A DNA stretch of 64,000 bases from Oasisia sp. SBJ-2009 (lineage: Eukaryota > Annelida > Polychaeta > Sabellida > Siboglinidae): assembly GCA_964017155.1 (NCBI GenBank), contig OZ024864.1, positions 37,709,230 to 37,773,229 on the forward strand, given 5' to 3'. The position numbers were made by a program, and so were the translations under genes. The notes beneath the pieces are model-generated. The model saw nothing but the letters and a program-made list of their open reading frames with translations, was not told the origin of the DNA and did no database searches. Positions 1-10,100 of the stretch are shown here, in pieces. Within the stretch, counting starts at the first letter, position 1. Each line of letters starts with the position of its first letter.

Positions 1-760
1 CACTGAATTCGTCCTAAAAGTATCAAAAAAACGATTAAATATGTCGCTACCCAACTTGCTGCTAACGTCGTTATGGCGGATGGACTTTTAAATCGACGGA
101 AACGGCCCAACTTTCAGCGCGCTCAAACGTAAACATTGCTCCTTGCAACGCGGCCATGTTTGGTATCGTCTTGTTGGAAATGATCCCTTCCGTACGCTGC
201 AGAAGTCAAAAGTCGACGACATCCGTACATAAATTAGTTATCGGCGTCGAAAGTGCCGTGAAACTATCCAATCACAAACTGTCTCAGCCGGTTGCTTGGC
301 AGCCCGACCTCACGCGAACCATATATGGTGATCGCAGCCACGTAGCTAATTAAAATTGACCTTATGCAACGACGCCAGCCAATCACGGTGCGGCTTCAAG
401 ATGAATGACCTGTATGTGTCATGGCGTCCGATCGACGAAAGATCCGTACGGTTTACCAATTTGAAAGAAAGAAACGATATAATAAACGCAAATAAGCTGA
501 ATGCGCGGGAGGTAGCATGAACAGCATGCATGATGCTGTTCAGTCGCGCAACGGACCCGCGGAAGCGGCAGCGAACGGGGAAAGAAATGCCGACGGCGAC
601 GTCGGGCTGGCCTTGCTACGCGGCTACGGCCGCAGGCCGCCTTCGACCCGGATTGTCTGTCTGTCACCGACAGCGGCGCTGGCACTGGCGTCGCCGAAGT
701 TTGTCGCTCTATCAGTCGGAAGTTACATTTATTTATTTATTACAGAAAATAATTTGACTT
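1..760. other. CpG-rich stretch, no gene assigned
   Basis: This stretch is visibly richer in CG dinucleotides than the AT-rich DNA that follows from about 770 onward. It might be the edge of a promoter or first exon lying mostly outside the window. Short open frames exist on both strands but none shows a domain I recognise, so no gene is called. Confidence 0.3.
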
Positions 761-1092
761 AATTTGTTTCATTCATATTAACCCAATGTGGAATTAATAT
801 AAAACGAAAGGTGGTACTGTTGTTGGATTTACTTTTCTAGCATTATTTTGTTCTTATCAAATATGAGAAGTATTTTAGGTAATTAAATTTTTAAACAGTT
901 TATTTAACATTAAATAATTAATTAAACATTAATTGTGGCAGCGTATGCTTGCTTATTTATTATTATTTGTGTGCATGAAATTGACCAATTATTTAGTAAT
1001 AGATGTATGTGTTTGTGTGTGTGTGTATATATATTATATATGATATAAATATGTGTATATATATTATATATATAGGTCCTACATATATACAT

Positions 1093-1133
<41 letters not shown>

Positions 1134-1430
1134 ATATACATATATATCAAATTTTATTTCATAAAAGACAACATTACATAATAATACATATACAATGTAG
1201 AAGTACGCTTGGCTAGTGATGAATTTCTTCGCCGCCGCCGCTTGTGTAAACTATATATTTTTTCCATATATATATACTGAATATGGTTCACACACTTTCA
1301 TTATATATTTACCACATGTTGCTGGTATGAAAAACAGTCATAATGCTGACTTTACACTGGTGTTATTAAAAATATTTGATGTTCATTTGGTTTTTTGCCG
1401 TTTTCTCAAAACTTACTTTTCGACAATATT
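761..1430. other. AT-rich DNA with a mixed TA/TG microsatellite
   Basis: AT-rich sequence with an imperfect TG then TA dinucleotide tract at about 1011-1150. An open frame from 1216 contains no recognisable domain and looks like chance in AT-rich DNA. Confidence 0.6.
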
Positions 1431-1433
1431 GCT

Positions 1434-1750
1434 ATTTTGCGGGAGGTCTCCCGAAAAAAGTACCAAACCTAGGAGTCTGATTTTTTTACCATGTATTCCC
1501 TATGGTACAGTGTGTGCAATGATGCTTTTTAAACATGATAGCTTTTATATAAAGATTATTATTGATGACTGAAGTTGTTATAATATTTGGAAAAACGGAA
1601 CAAATTCTTCGCAATTTTTTTTTTATAATAAATATTGTAAGGAGTTGAACAAAAACAGCATCATTGCACTCTACAACACTTCAATGGATCATAACAGACA
1701 AAAAAGAAAGAAACATATGCACAGTTTTACTGCAAGACCTCCCGCAAAAT
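1434..1750. repeat. Imperfect inverted repeat, possible foldback or MITE-like element
   Basis: A 16-base arm at 1434-1449 (ATTTTGCGGGAGGTCT) recurs as its exact reverse complement at 1735-1750. Inside it, 13 bases at 1514-1526 (GTGCAATGATGCT) recur inverted in full at 1657-1669. The two pairs are nested at similar distances, so the 317-base segment could fold into one long imperfect hairpin. No transposase is present, and target-site duplications were not identified. Confidence 0.5.
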
Positions 1751-1929
1751 CATGTGTAGCTATTTTCACAGAAAAGCCGGTTGCCATGGTTACGGTTATG
1801 CAAATGAGATGAAATTATACAATTGGTCATCTTTTCCCACCAGAAACACATCCTGAAAGTTTTATAAAGATTGCTTCTCTGGTTGTTGAGATATCATCAA
1901 AATCCATTTCCCGACCAGTGTCCTACCTT

Positions 1930-1952
1930 AATTCAATTCAATTCAATTCAAT
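1930..1952 (-). repeat. Pentameric 3' tail of LINE-A
   Basis: On the plus strand the pentamer ATTCA is repeated about four times directly beside the 3' UTR of the LINE. Short tandem tails of this kind mark the 3' end of CR1/L2-type elements and are the template end for target-primed reverse transcription. Confidence 0.7.
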
Positions 1953-2092
1953 ATCTTTATTTCAGACTGTCAGTGTCATACAGATGTCCACATAAACATT
2001 AAAAAAATACAAGTGACTAGAAAACTATAAAAATATTGCACATGGTAAATAGAAGAAAAAAAACATTGCACAATGGTACATTCAGTCAAAAC

Positions 2093-4918
2093 TCAACAAA
2101 AGCTATTATGTATATACAACATTTTGATCCAATGTCGTCTTATCCTGGATTGCCATTTTATATCACTGTTGATAATTGCAATTACCAACTTATTATAAGA
2201 GGCATCAAGTCTCCGCATGAATTTATATACAAGGTTTCTAATTACAGCTTTACTATCTGGTACATGGTATTCTACAAACATAGTGGAGGCACTGCAATAT
2301 TTAGGCTGATTTAGCAATAAGCGAAACACATTATTGTAAGCCACATGAAGTTTATGTATACTTGCTACTGTGTAATTCCACCACAACTGAGCAGTATACA
2401 TGGGAGAGCAGAAAGTTCTAAGCAAAGTCAGCTTCACTTCAGTGGAACACATGTAAAATTTCCGCAATAGCGTATTACCCCTAGCATATAGTTGTCGGCA
2501 TTGCCGTAAAATATCTTTGTCATCACGTAATGTATTAGAAATAAAGTGACCCAAATATTTCACATTATCCACTTCCTGGATTGTTTCACCATTAATCTTA
2601 AATGATGGAACATCAACATTTTTCATAAATTTACTTTTAAATATTAACACAGCACTTTTCTTGGAATTGTACTTGATATCATGATTTAGCCCATAGAGTC
2701 CACATACCTGCATCAGTTCAGACAGTCCTGATACAGATGGAGACAGAATTACCAAGTCATCAGCATACATAAGATGGTTGATAGTTGTACTACCTATTAC
2801 ACACCCTGTGTTACATTTGTTTAAAGCTATGGTTAAATCATCCATATATATATTAAAAAGGTACGGCGAGAGTATACCACCTTGCCTGACACCATTTGTA
2901 ACACCAAAATGTTCCGACAATTTACCTGACCATCTTATACACATAGTCTGATTTGAATACCAATATATAAGTAGTCTAACAATATATCCAGGTACTCCCC
3001 TGTCAATCAACTTTTGAAATAAGATAGAGTGTTTCACTCTATCAAAGGCTTTAGAAGCATCTAAAAAACATGTAAACATAGACCCATTTAGACTCCTATG
3101 CCTGTCAATAACTTCCTTTAAGACATAAATACACAAGTCTGTCCCATGTTTTTTCTTAAATCCAAACTGATTGGACATTGTTGACAGCGTAACTGACATT
3201 CTGTCTAACAATATGTTTTCAACAATTTTTGACACAATACTAGCTAATGCAATAGGTCTGTAATTGTCTTTGCTGTTAATCTTGCCACATTTATCTTTGA
3301 TAATAGGAACCAGCACAACAGATAACAAAGAACTAGGTAAAAATCCATGTACAAAAAAAACAGTTATACACATAGCAAGTAAAGGCACAATGCGCTTATC
3401 ACAATGTTTAAGGTGTTCAGCATATATACCATCCATACCACAAGTCTTATTTATATCTAGGCATTTAATAGCATTTTCAACTTCGCTAACTTCCACAACT
3501 ATATCATTTGTATATTTGGCATCACATTTGATTTGTTGAATATCTATATCCCTAATACAATTAAAAAGCTGTTTGAAATGAGACCGCCATAATTCAGTTA
3601 TTTCATCAATACCAGTAACATCCTCAATACTATTAGGTAAAGGTATATTGCAGTTGTTTACCTGGCGTATTTCTTTCCAAAAGTCATCTGGCCTACTTTG
3701 CGACAGTTTTTTTGCCAATGAATCTTTTCTAAGTTGGCATTCATGATTTTTCAGAAAACGTATAGCATATTTAAACCGTGCCCTAGATGTCTTCATTAGA
3801 TCAAATACAGGACCATGTTTTGGTCTACCAGCGTCAATCCACATAATGAAACATTCTCTGGCAGCAGTATGGAGATCTCTGGCATGGTCATTCCAGCCAG
3901 GTCTACACTTGTATGGTTTTGTCCTACCCTGCCGACTCACCAGTTCACCATTTGCATTTTTCATCGATTCAATGATATTATCATAAAATAAATTTATCGC
4001 AGATATATGTGCATCATCTGTACAGTTTACATTATTACATATAATAGCATCATGTGGAATATTAACATTTTTCAGGTTACACTTTGTTGCCTCAGCATAA
4101 CTATTAATACATTCATCACTAACTCTATCCCAGCAGATTTTTTGACACTCGTGGGTTGATAAACCCTCAACCTGAGGCACTAGCTCCAGGGAAACATCGA
4201 TACATATCGGAATGTGATCCGACGTACAAACACTATATAACACATCTATACTTTGAATAACATTGTGACCATCACTGGTAGACACACAGTGGTCCAACCA
4301 TGAGGTGGAATCCCACCTTTCACTCAAATAAGTAAAAGTATTTGCTGGCAGTAACAGCTCACTAGACAGCAACCAGGAATTTTCCTCACAAAACTGTTTA
4401 AAGTGTCTACAAAAAACCGATTCACTGTCACTTATATCTGAGTTCCAATCCCCCAGTACAGAAATACATGTGGTGTCTAACTCCTCTATCACTGCTTTAA
4501 TAGCACCAAGATTTTCTAAAAACAGGTCTTCATGAGCATGTGATTCATAAGGCATGTAGACACATAATATAACATATGTCCGGTTACTAATAGTAATTTT
4601 AATACCTGTTAGCCAGTCAATGTTTAGATCTAAACATGTTACATGCATATCAAGGTGTGTGCGCCATAGTATGGCCACACCACCCGGGTTATGACCCCTA
4701 CGTAAACGATCCCTGTAATCTACAGTCGCGGCCCCTGTACCATGAAAATTAGAGTGTAGCATATTTAAAGATCCAAGATCTTGTTTACTAAACCAAGTTT
4801 CTTGGAGGCATACAATATCAATGTCATCATCATTTAATATGTCCAGCACACAGGGTCTATGGTGTAATTTTGAGGCTTTATTTGGTAGGCCCCTACAGTT
4901 ATAAGAAATAATTTTCAT
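2093..4918 (-). CDS. LINE ORF2: AP-like endonuclease and reverse transcriptase
   Basis: This 941-residue polyprotein nicks chromosomal DNA and copies the element RNA at the nick (target-primed reverse transcription). Residues 1-240 are an exonuclease/endonuclease/phosphatase domain: start MKIISYNCRG with N7, LQETW with E40, GDWN at 156-159 and TSDHIP with D234 and H235. The reverse transcriptase covers about 480-800: YRPIALAS near 553, FLDASKAFD with catalytic D620, NGVRQGGILSP at 675-685 and YADD at 718-721 with the catalytic pair D720/D721, then YLGHFIS at 788-794. All expected catalytic residues are present and there is no stop or frameshift. The start is fixed by the overlap with the ORF1 stop. 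No RNase H or zinc-knuckle domain is seen at the C terminus. Assignment to a CR1/L2-like clade is inferred. Confidence 0.93.
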   Translation of the reverse strand: MKIISYNCRGLPNKASKLHHRPCVLDILNDDDIDIVCLQETWFSKQDLGSLNMLHSNFHGTGAATVDYRDRLRRGHNPGGVAILWRTHLDMHVTCLDLNIDWLTGIKITISNRTYVILCVYMPYESHAHEDLFLENLGAIKAVIEELDTTCISVLGDWNSDISDSESVFCRHFKQFCEENSWLLSSELLLPANTFTYLSERWDSTSWLDHCVSTSDGHNVIQSIDVLYSVCTSDHIPICIDVSLELVPQVEGLSTHECQKICWDRVSDECINSYAEATKCNLKNVNIPHDAIICNNVNCTDDAHISAINLFYDNIIESMKNANGELVSRQGRTKPYKCRPGWNDHARDLHTAARECFIMWIDAGRPKHGPVFDLMKTSRARFKYAIRFLKNHECQLRKDSLAKKLSQSRPDDFWKEIRQVNNCNIPLPNSIEDVTGIDEITELWRSHFKQLFNCIRDIDIQQIKCDAKYTNDIVVEVSEVENAIKCLDINKTCGMDGIYAEHLKHCDKRIVPLLAMCITVFFVHGFLPSSLLSVVLVPIIKDKCGKINSKDNYRPIALASIVSKIVENILLDRMSVTLSTMSNQFGFKKKHGTDLCIYVLKEVIDRHRSLNGSMFTCFLDASKAFDRVKHSILFQKLIDRGVPGYIVRLLIYWYSNQTMCIRWSGKLSEHFGVTNGVRQGGILSPYLFNIYMDDLTIALNKCNTGCVIGSTTINHLMYADDLVILSPSVSGLSELMQVCGLYGLNHDIKYNSKKSAVLIFKSKFMKNVDVPSFKINGETIQEVDNVKYLGHFISNTLRDDKDILRQCRQLYARGNTLLRKFYMCSTEVKLTLLRTFCSPMYTAQLWWNYTVASIHKLHVAYNNVFRLLLNQPKYCSASTMFVEYHVPDSKAVIRNLVYKFMRRLDASYNKLVIAIINSDIKWQSRIRRHWIKMLYIHNSFC

Positions 4919-4920
4919 TA
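4916..4920 (-). promoter_or_regulatory. TAATG stop-start overlap coupling ORF1 to ORF2
   Basis: On the minus strand the ORF1 stop TAA (4920-4918) shares its last A with the ORF2 start ATG (4918-4916). This arrangement is known in several non-LTR retrotransposons, where ribosomes that terminate on the first frame re-initiate on the second. It implies one bicistronic mRNA and a low ORF2:ORF1 ratio. Translation here is inferred. Confidence 0.75.
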
Positions 4921-6177
4921 TTGAGTGTCTGGAGAGGTGCTCCTAGCCCTGCTAGCAGCCGATAGTTTGGTATCATTGTCACTGTTCTCTCGCTTGTGGT
5001 CACGGGTATGGTTCCTCCACCATCGGACGTACGCACCCTCTGGCCACAGCATTGCCGACAAGAATACTTTGGGAAGTGGGCAGTTACATGTGATGTGGAA
5101 TGAACTGTATGTGGTGGTCGACTTCACCTGTTCAACCACAACATCCAGGTTCAGCGAGGAGTCCAAATACGACTTTAGATCCACCACTGTCAGGTCAGGG
5201 TCGAGACGAGAGGCAAACACATTTGCCCAGCGGAGATCTGACAGCTTCGCAGCTCTGATCACTACGTTCGTTGCACTGCCGATGATTGCTGATCCTTTCG
5301 GCACAGTCTTCGCTCTCTTGGGAACTGTCGTCCACTGTTGTACAGCTTCCGCATAGGTAGGCGTGTTCCCCTCACTGCCATGATCCTCATCTGCTGTCAC
5401 TGAATCTAGGGAGGTCAGACCAATTTGCCGCCCCTTCTTGTCACATTGCTTCTGCTCATCTGAGACTTTCATGTCAACTTTGGCAGTAGCAGCACGCATT
5501 GGCAGATCATGTGCTGTCCTACTGGTCACCCCGTCCCCGGTCACTGTACGCTTCCGAGACGCTCCATTCATGCCACGCTTTGTAGAACGGACTGTGATGG
5601 CTGGCGCAGTTTCAGCAGCATGATGAATACCAGCCAATACACTGACTGTCTCCAGCAAGTTATCATGCGCCTTTACCTGTGTTGACATCATCGATCGCAG
5701 ATCTTCACACGCGATTGACTGAGCCTCCACGGTCGATTTCAGCATGGCTATTTCCTCAGTAGCTGTTTCCATTCGTGCCAGCAAGGTTGACACGTCAATG
5801 CTGTTGAATGTGACAGCAGGCAGATTGGCCAGAATTCTGGCGACGAAGGTTACAGGCAACGAGCCATCTTTCCGCATCATGAAGGAAACGACGTCCTCCA
5901 CGTTGTTTTTCTTTTTGTTAGCCCCAGATCGCTTGATACACCGGTCCTGTCGATCTGCACGATCAGCACAAAGTTCATAAAGATGAGCCTTCGCATTATC
6001 AACGGCTTCTTCACTGTAGAAGCTCGAGCACAGTTGGATGATAGTGTCAGGTGCCATCCAGTTCAGTTTATAAGCTACGAAGCTCAAAAGTTCGTCGACG
6101 ACAAGACGTTTCTCGGTACACGTTTCCATAATATCGCCCACCTCCACCGCCTCGCCGAGGGCCGCCATTATCAACAC
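4918..6177 (-). CDS. LINE ORF1: RNA-binding protein
   Basis: A 419-residue protein upstream of ORF2 in the same element. Residues about 25-110 form a conserved helical N-terminal region (LLSFVAYKLNWMAPDTIIQL, then the basic KRSGANKKKNNVEDVV). I associate this region with ORF1 proteins of invertebrate CR1-like LINEs, from memory and without a search. About 125-175 is rich in heptad-like leucines and acidic/basic residues and is probably a coiled coil for oligomerisation. The middle is low-complexity and basic. Residues about 310-395 (start VIRAAKLSDLRWANVFASRL, later WPEGAYVRWW) resemble an RRM-like RNA-binding fold; this is inference. Expected role: chaperoning the element RNA in a ribonucleoprotein with ORF2p. 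A start 6 bases downstream (second Met) is also possible. Confidence 0.85.
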   Translation of the reverse strand: MLIMAALGEAVEVGDIMETCTEKRLVVDELLSFVAYKLNWMAPDTIIQLCSSFYSEEAVDNAKAHLYELCADRADRQDRCIKRSGANKKKNNVEDVVSFMMRKDGSLPVTFVARILANLPAVTFNSIDVSTLLARMETATEEIAMLKSTVEAQSIACEDLRSMMSTQVKAHDNLLETVSVLAGIHHAAETAPAITVRSTKRGMNGASRKRTVTGDGVTSRTAHDLPMRAATAKVDMKVSDEQKQCDKKGRQIGLTSLDSVTADEDHGSEGNTPTYAEAVQQWTTVPKRAKTVPKGSAIIGSATNVVIRAAKLSDLRWANVFASRLDPDLTVVDLKSYLDSSLNLDVVVEQVKSTTTYSSFHITCNCPLPKVFLSAMLWPEGAYVRWWRNHTRDHKRENSDNDTKLSAASRARSTSPDTQ

Positions 6178-6250
6178 CGGTTGATCACCACCAACTCTTC
6201 CGATCTTCTACTCGCGTAGCACGTCGTTAGCACTGAATAGAGTAGTCCTA

Positions 6251-6900
6251 CATATTCAGTATGTACTCATCGCATAGCTTGACAACAGTCAGAATTTGTC
6301 TCTTAGGAATAAACACAATAAAAAGGGATAAATCCCTTCCCGCTAAAAAAACTTCCAATTTATCCAATCACGTGACTGTAATGTGTCTATCCTCTGTAAA
6401 TATTATATATATATATATATATATGTATTATAATGTTTTACCAAATAAACACACTCACATGAAGGCCTTCTTTTCTGCTTGGAGTATGTCGAGGGCCTGT
6501 GATATCGGCTTCATGACATATCTACACTCAGCCAAGAAGCGTGTATCAGGTGGCTTCAGTCGGAAACATAAATGTCATTAAAATTGTATCACAACACCCA
6601 GGTTTTTTCTCTCGTAATACTAAACAGAATTATGACGAAAAGAATATACATTCAGCTTTCTATTCAAATAAAATATATTGTTTAAATACCAATATATTAA
6701 ACGACGGCAGTGGATACGAAATAAATCCTTGTTTAAAAAGTGTTATTACTTCCAAGATGGCGTCTGAACATTCGTCCAATATCCAGGCGACAAATACCCA
6801 TTGCTCTACATTGTATAATGGCATATTATCATCGAAATCATGAATATATTCGATGACTATAGATTAGCCGACCTGGTTCCTGTAACGTCCATTACCTTAT
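6251..6900. other. AT-rich DNA, no gene recognised; (TA)n at 6404-6424
   Basis: Contains a short TA microsatellite and chance open frames without recognisable domains. Some of it could be intron or the remaining part of whatever element carried the BED-finger exon at 6919-7131, but I see no second exon. Confidence 0.5.
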
Positions 6901-6918
6901 GAACTTATAAATGCTTAC

Positions 6919-7131
6919 CTGAATATGCTTTCGCAAATTTGATGGCGATGACACGTACACTGATACCTTGTTGGCAGGCGCACAGAGCAGGCACACCATC
7001 TTTAACGAATTTCCTTTCTTCGACAAGAAACAAAACATCATCGACAGATATGGCCAAGGGTGTTGCCCTGGGCCCCGTTCCTCTTCACCACTCTTTAATC
7101 CTCTCTCCACAATCACATTCATGTCCGCCAT
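6919..7131 (-). CDS. BED-type zinc finger exon (partial gene)
   Basis: The minus strand encodes a 71-residue open segment starting MADMNVIVERG. It ends in a BED-like finger: aromatic WPYLSMMFCFL, then MVCLLC (C-x2-C), then SSPSNLRKHIQ carrying the first zinc-ligand His. The exon stops at CAG followed by GTAAGC (6918-6913), a good splice donor, so the last zinc-ligand His would lie in the next exon, which I cannot find. BED fingers are DNA-binding modules of hAT-type transposases and proteins derived from them. The hAT-end-like sequence just upstream (7290-7475) favours a transposon origin. A further in-frame ATG lies 18 bases upstream at 7149. Confidence 0.5.
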
Positions 7132-7289
7132 AATCGCTGTAGAATTCAAAGTGAAGTGACCTCAATGTATCGCTCTCATTCTGCAAAGTGAATACGCCCG
7201 TGGTTGGATATTAATAGCTTTTGTTCTGGCGACTAAAATAAAATGTCGACGGTCATGACTTACGCCATCAGGCATAAGTCATGATTAAA

Positions 7290-7475
7290 AAAGTTACGAA
7301 AATATTGCAAAGTAAATGAAAGTAACAAAGTAAAAAGTAGCATTACAGCAAATAAAACTTCTTCATTACAAGTAACAGTAGATCGTTGAAGTCTTACTTG
7401 ATTACTTAAAAAAACTACTCAAGTAGAGTAACAAAGTAGTTTTATTTTGTTACCTACTGGTAATGAGCATGGATG
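7290..7475. mobile_element. Sequence resembling a hAT transposon subterminal region
   Basis: Dense short motifs of the type AAAGTA, AGTAAC and CTACTCAAGTAG repeat through this interval. Similar AGTA-rich tracts occur near the ends of many hAT elements, and a comparable one is seen at 12265-12425 beside the hAT transposase relic. The terminal inverted repeat itself was not located. Confidence 0.3.
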
Positions 7476-7626
7476 GTGATTACCACATTTTGTGAGAAAA
7501 CAGAGGGTTGATAATGTCAAATATTTGGAAACTGTAAATGCAACTACATTTTACAGCTACTAGTGTGTGGACTACTTTCATGACTGACCCTTGGAAGTTA
7601 TTCTCTTGGACATATACTCGACTTAC

Positions 7627-8748
7627 CTGTACATTGGGCAACCTCCATTGATGTGTCATTTCCTCTGTCTATCCGGGGTTCACCCTGAAGTATCTCACAG
7701 AAATGACATTCATCACTAGTGACTGGACTTGTGCAGTTGTCACAGACACTGTGTCCTCTTGTGACATGACAAAGTGTGACCATGACAGTCACAATCTATA
7801 AACAAAAGAATTTATTTGTTAAACACCATGGTTAAATACACACATTACTTTTTCGCATGAACAATGGCATGTTCACTGAGATGTATTTTGCACATCCAAT
7901 CGGCATATTTGGGTGTGTACAACTTCCCCCAATTTGACCTCAACTGGTGGCGTTGTATTAGCTTTTATGGTCACAAGTCGGGTGCAGTTGGAGGTTTTAG
8001 TGGTTCTCTGTGACAATACCTGCAAAAATCCTCAATCTGTCGCTCTTATATCAAGTTCCAGGACTAGGAAGATTCATGACAAATTGGATATCTCTCACTC
8101 CAGCTTGTATATGTATAAAATGTTCTCTTTAGCAAAAATTACCAAAATATTCTTGGTCTTTTAACTGTTTAATGGCCAAGATAATCCACCCACCTTACAC
8201 TGGCCACAGACCAGACTTCATTGTTGAATTTAAACACATTGTCTCCTTGAGTGTGACCATGACAGTTACAATCTATAAACATAAGAATAGATTTTTTGTT
8301 TAAACCATGGGTAAATATACACATTACGTTTTTTGCTTGAACAATGGCATGTCCATTGCAATGTATTTTGCACATCCAGTGGGCATTTTTGTGTGTGTGC
8401 ATCTTCCCTCATTCTGCCCTCAACAGGGTGGGGTTGTAACCTTTCGTGACCACAAGTCGGGTGCAGTTGAAGGTTTTTTAGTGGGTCTCAGGGGGAGGTT
8501 GATATGTGCACTACCTGTGTAAATCCTCGATCTATTGATTGTATATCACATTCCAACTCCAACTTGTACATGTACATCAACCTCTGTAGCAACAATTACC
8601 AAAATATATTTGGACTTTTAACTGTTTAATGGCCAAGATAATCCACCCACCTTACACTGGCCACAGTCCAAACCTTCTGTGTTGAATTCCTGTCTCCTTG
8701 TCACACAGGTTTGACTGTTGACAGTGCCACGGTGATCACATTGACACA
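7627..8748 (-). pseudogene. Decayed laminin-type EGF-like repeat exons
   Basis: Three exon-like blocks on the minus strand. The first, 8748-8651 (98 nt), follows a TTTGCAG acceptor and reads CQCDHRGTVNSQTC then NTEGLDCGQCK, a laminin-type EGF cysteine pattern, ending at AAG/GTGGGT. The second, 8272-8194 (79 nt), starts CNCHGHT in the same phase but is 19 nt shorter and loses frame. The third, 7795-7627 (169 nt), starts CDCHGHTLSC, needs a frame change to reach CDNCTSPVTSDECHFCE, and ends at a consensus donor CAG/GTAAGT. Proteins with these modules are secreted or cell-surface. The frame breaks argue for a pseudogene or a damaged copy; the parent gene cannot be named. Confidence 0.45.
7777..8720. 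repeat. Local tandem duplication of about 0.47 kb
   Basis: Bases from about 7777 to 8255 recur, diverged, from about 8256 to 8720. Matching landmarks are TGACCATGACAG (near 7777 and 8255), ATGTATTTTGCACATCCA (near 7880 and 8359), ACAAGTCGGGTGCAGTTG (near 7973 and 8452) and AAGATAATCCACCCACC (8178 and 8636). The copies differ by many substitutions and small indels, so the event is old. Confidence 0.75.
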
Positions 8749-8759
8749 CTGCAAATACA

Positions 8760-9114
8760 CCAGACATGAAGGAAAATACTAGCGGCCAATCACAACGTCT
8801 TATAGGAGGCACATTTGGTGTATTATTTAAATGTACCATCTCAGTTCTCAGTCATGTCATGTCACTGGGTCCACTGGATCTGTCGGAATGGGAATACAAT
8901 ACAAAAGATACAAAGAATCCAGAAGGAAATATTAGCCTGTAGTGGAGTCACTAATTCTAGAGAAGGACAACTCTGAAAACCAAGCTTGCCAATACTCTAG
9001 ACACAAACATGTGGCTAACATAAAGTAATGAGCTAACCATAAGAAGAAGATATAGTGCAATTTTAATATTTAATTTTGTTATCCAACATGCTGTCTTTTT
9101 CACAAGACCTTGAC
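8760..9114. other. No feature recognised
   Basis: Unremarkable intergenic or intronic DNA between the EGF-like exons and the RTE-like LINE fragment. Confidence 0.5.
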
Positions 9115-10100
9115 CTCTATGAAAAGGCCACCAGCACAGTCTACCTTAACAACAGCATAGGGGACTGGTTCAGAACCACCGTCGGAGTAAGACAAGGCTG
9201 TGTGCTCTCCCCCACCCTCTTCAACATCTTCTTGTGGAGAGAATTATGACTGACGCACTGAACGACCATGAAGGGACAGTCAGCATTGGTGGCAGAAATA
9301 TCACAAACTTGCGTTTTGCCGACGACATAGACGGCCTGGCAGGAAGGGAAGACGAGCTAGCTGACTTGGTGGAGCGCATTGATAAGACTTCTACAGCCTT
9401 CGGCATCAGATCAATGCAAAAAAGACCAAACTGATGACCAACAACACCAATGGCTTCAGCACTGACATCAGGGTCAACGGCGAGAAACTAGATTGCGTCA
9501 AACGATTCAAATATCTGGGAGCAATCATTACAGATGAAGGATCTAAACCTAAAATTCTCGCCAGGATCGCCCAGGCCACAGCAGCACTCGCCAAACTCAA
9601 GACCATTTGGAATGACAGGAATATAGCGCTCAGCTCAAAGATCAGACTGATGCGCTCCCTAGTCATGTCCATATTCCTGTACGCCTGTGAGTCTTGGACA
9701 TTAACAGCAGAAACCGAGAAAAGAATACAGGCCATGGAGATGAGATGCCTTAGAAAACTCCTCGGCATCACGTACAGAGAACCCATCACCAACGAAGAGG
9801 TCCGAAACAGAACCCGTCAAGCCATTGGACCGCACGAAGACCTCCTGACCACAGTTAAACAACGAAAACTGAGATGGTACGGCCACATAACAAGATCAAC
9901 AGGGCTTGCCAAGACGGTCATGTAAGGTACAGTCCAAGGAGGGAGAAGACGAGGCAGGCAGAGAAAGAGATGGGAAGACAACATCCCGGAATGGACGGGC
10001 TTGACACTGGGCGCCACCATGAGGAAAGCCGAGAGACGAGAGGAGTGGAGGGAGCTGGTTGCCAGGACATCTGTGGTGCCCCAACGGTCCACTGAGACTA
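9115..10100 (+). pseudogene. 5'-truncated RTE-like LINE reverse transcriptase (LINE-B)
   Basis: Only the second half of a reverse transcriptase and its C terminus remain. Recognisable in order: VGVRQGCVLSPTLFNIF (around 9181), LRFADDI with the catalytic FADD motif (about 9311), VKRFKYLGAIITDEG (about 9497), LYACESWTL (about 9679), then KLRWYGHITRS (about 9867), and beyond a stop at 9923-9925 the basic GGRRRGRQRKRWEDN and EWTGL. Frame changes near 9230 and 9410 and the TAA at 9923 break it, so it is dead. The C-terminal signature is common in invertebrate RTE-like elements; the exact clade is an inference. Confidence 0.8.

Larger units (their letters stand above)
1930..6250 (-). mobile_element. 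LINE non-LTR retrotransposon, apparently intact (LINE-A)
   Basis: A two-ORF element on the minus strand: ORF1 (6177-4918), ORF2 (4918-2093), a short 3' UTR, and a 3' tail of repeated ATTGA pentamers at 1952-1930. Both frames are open from end to end, so this copy is recent and may be mobile. The pentameric tail instead of poly(A), the APE-type endonuclease and the YADD reverse transcriptase suggest the CR1/L2/Rex1 group; the clade is inferred and not certain. The 5' limit is uncertain; I place it just past the ORF1 start. No target-site duplication was established. Confidence 0.85.

Noticed and set aside
1216..1572. 118-codon plus-strand frame
   Set aside because: AT-rich composition, no domain, and it overlaps the inverted repeat at 1434-1750.
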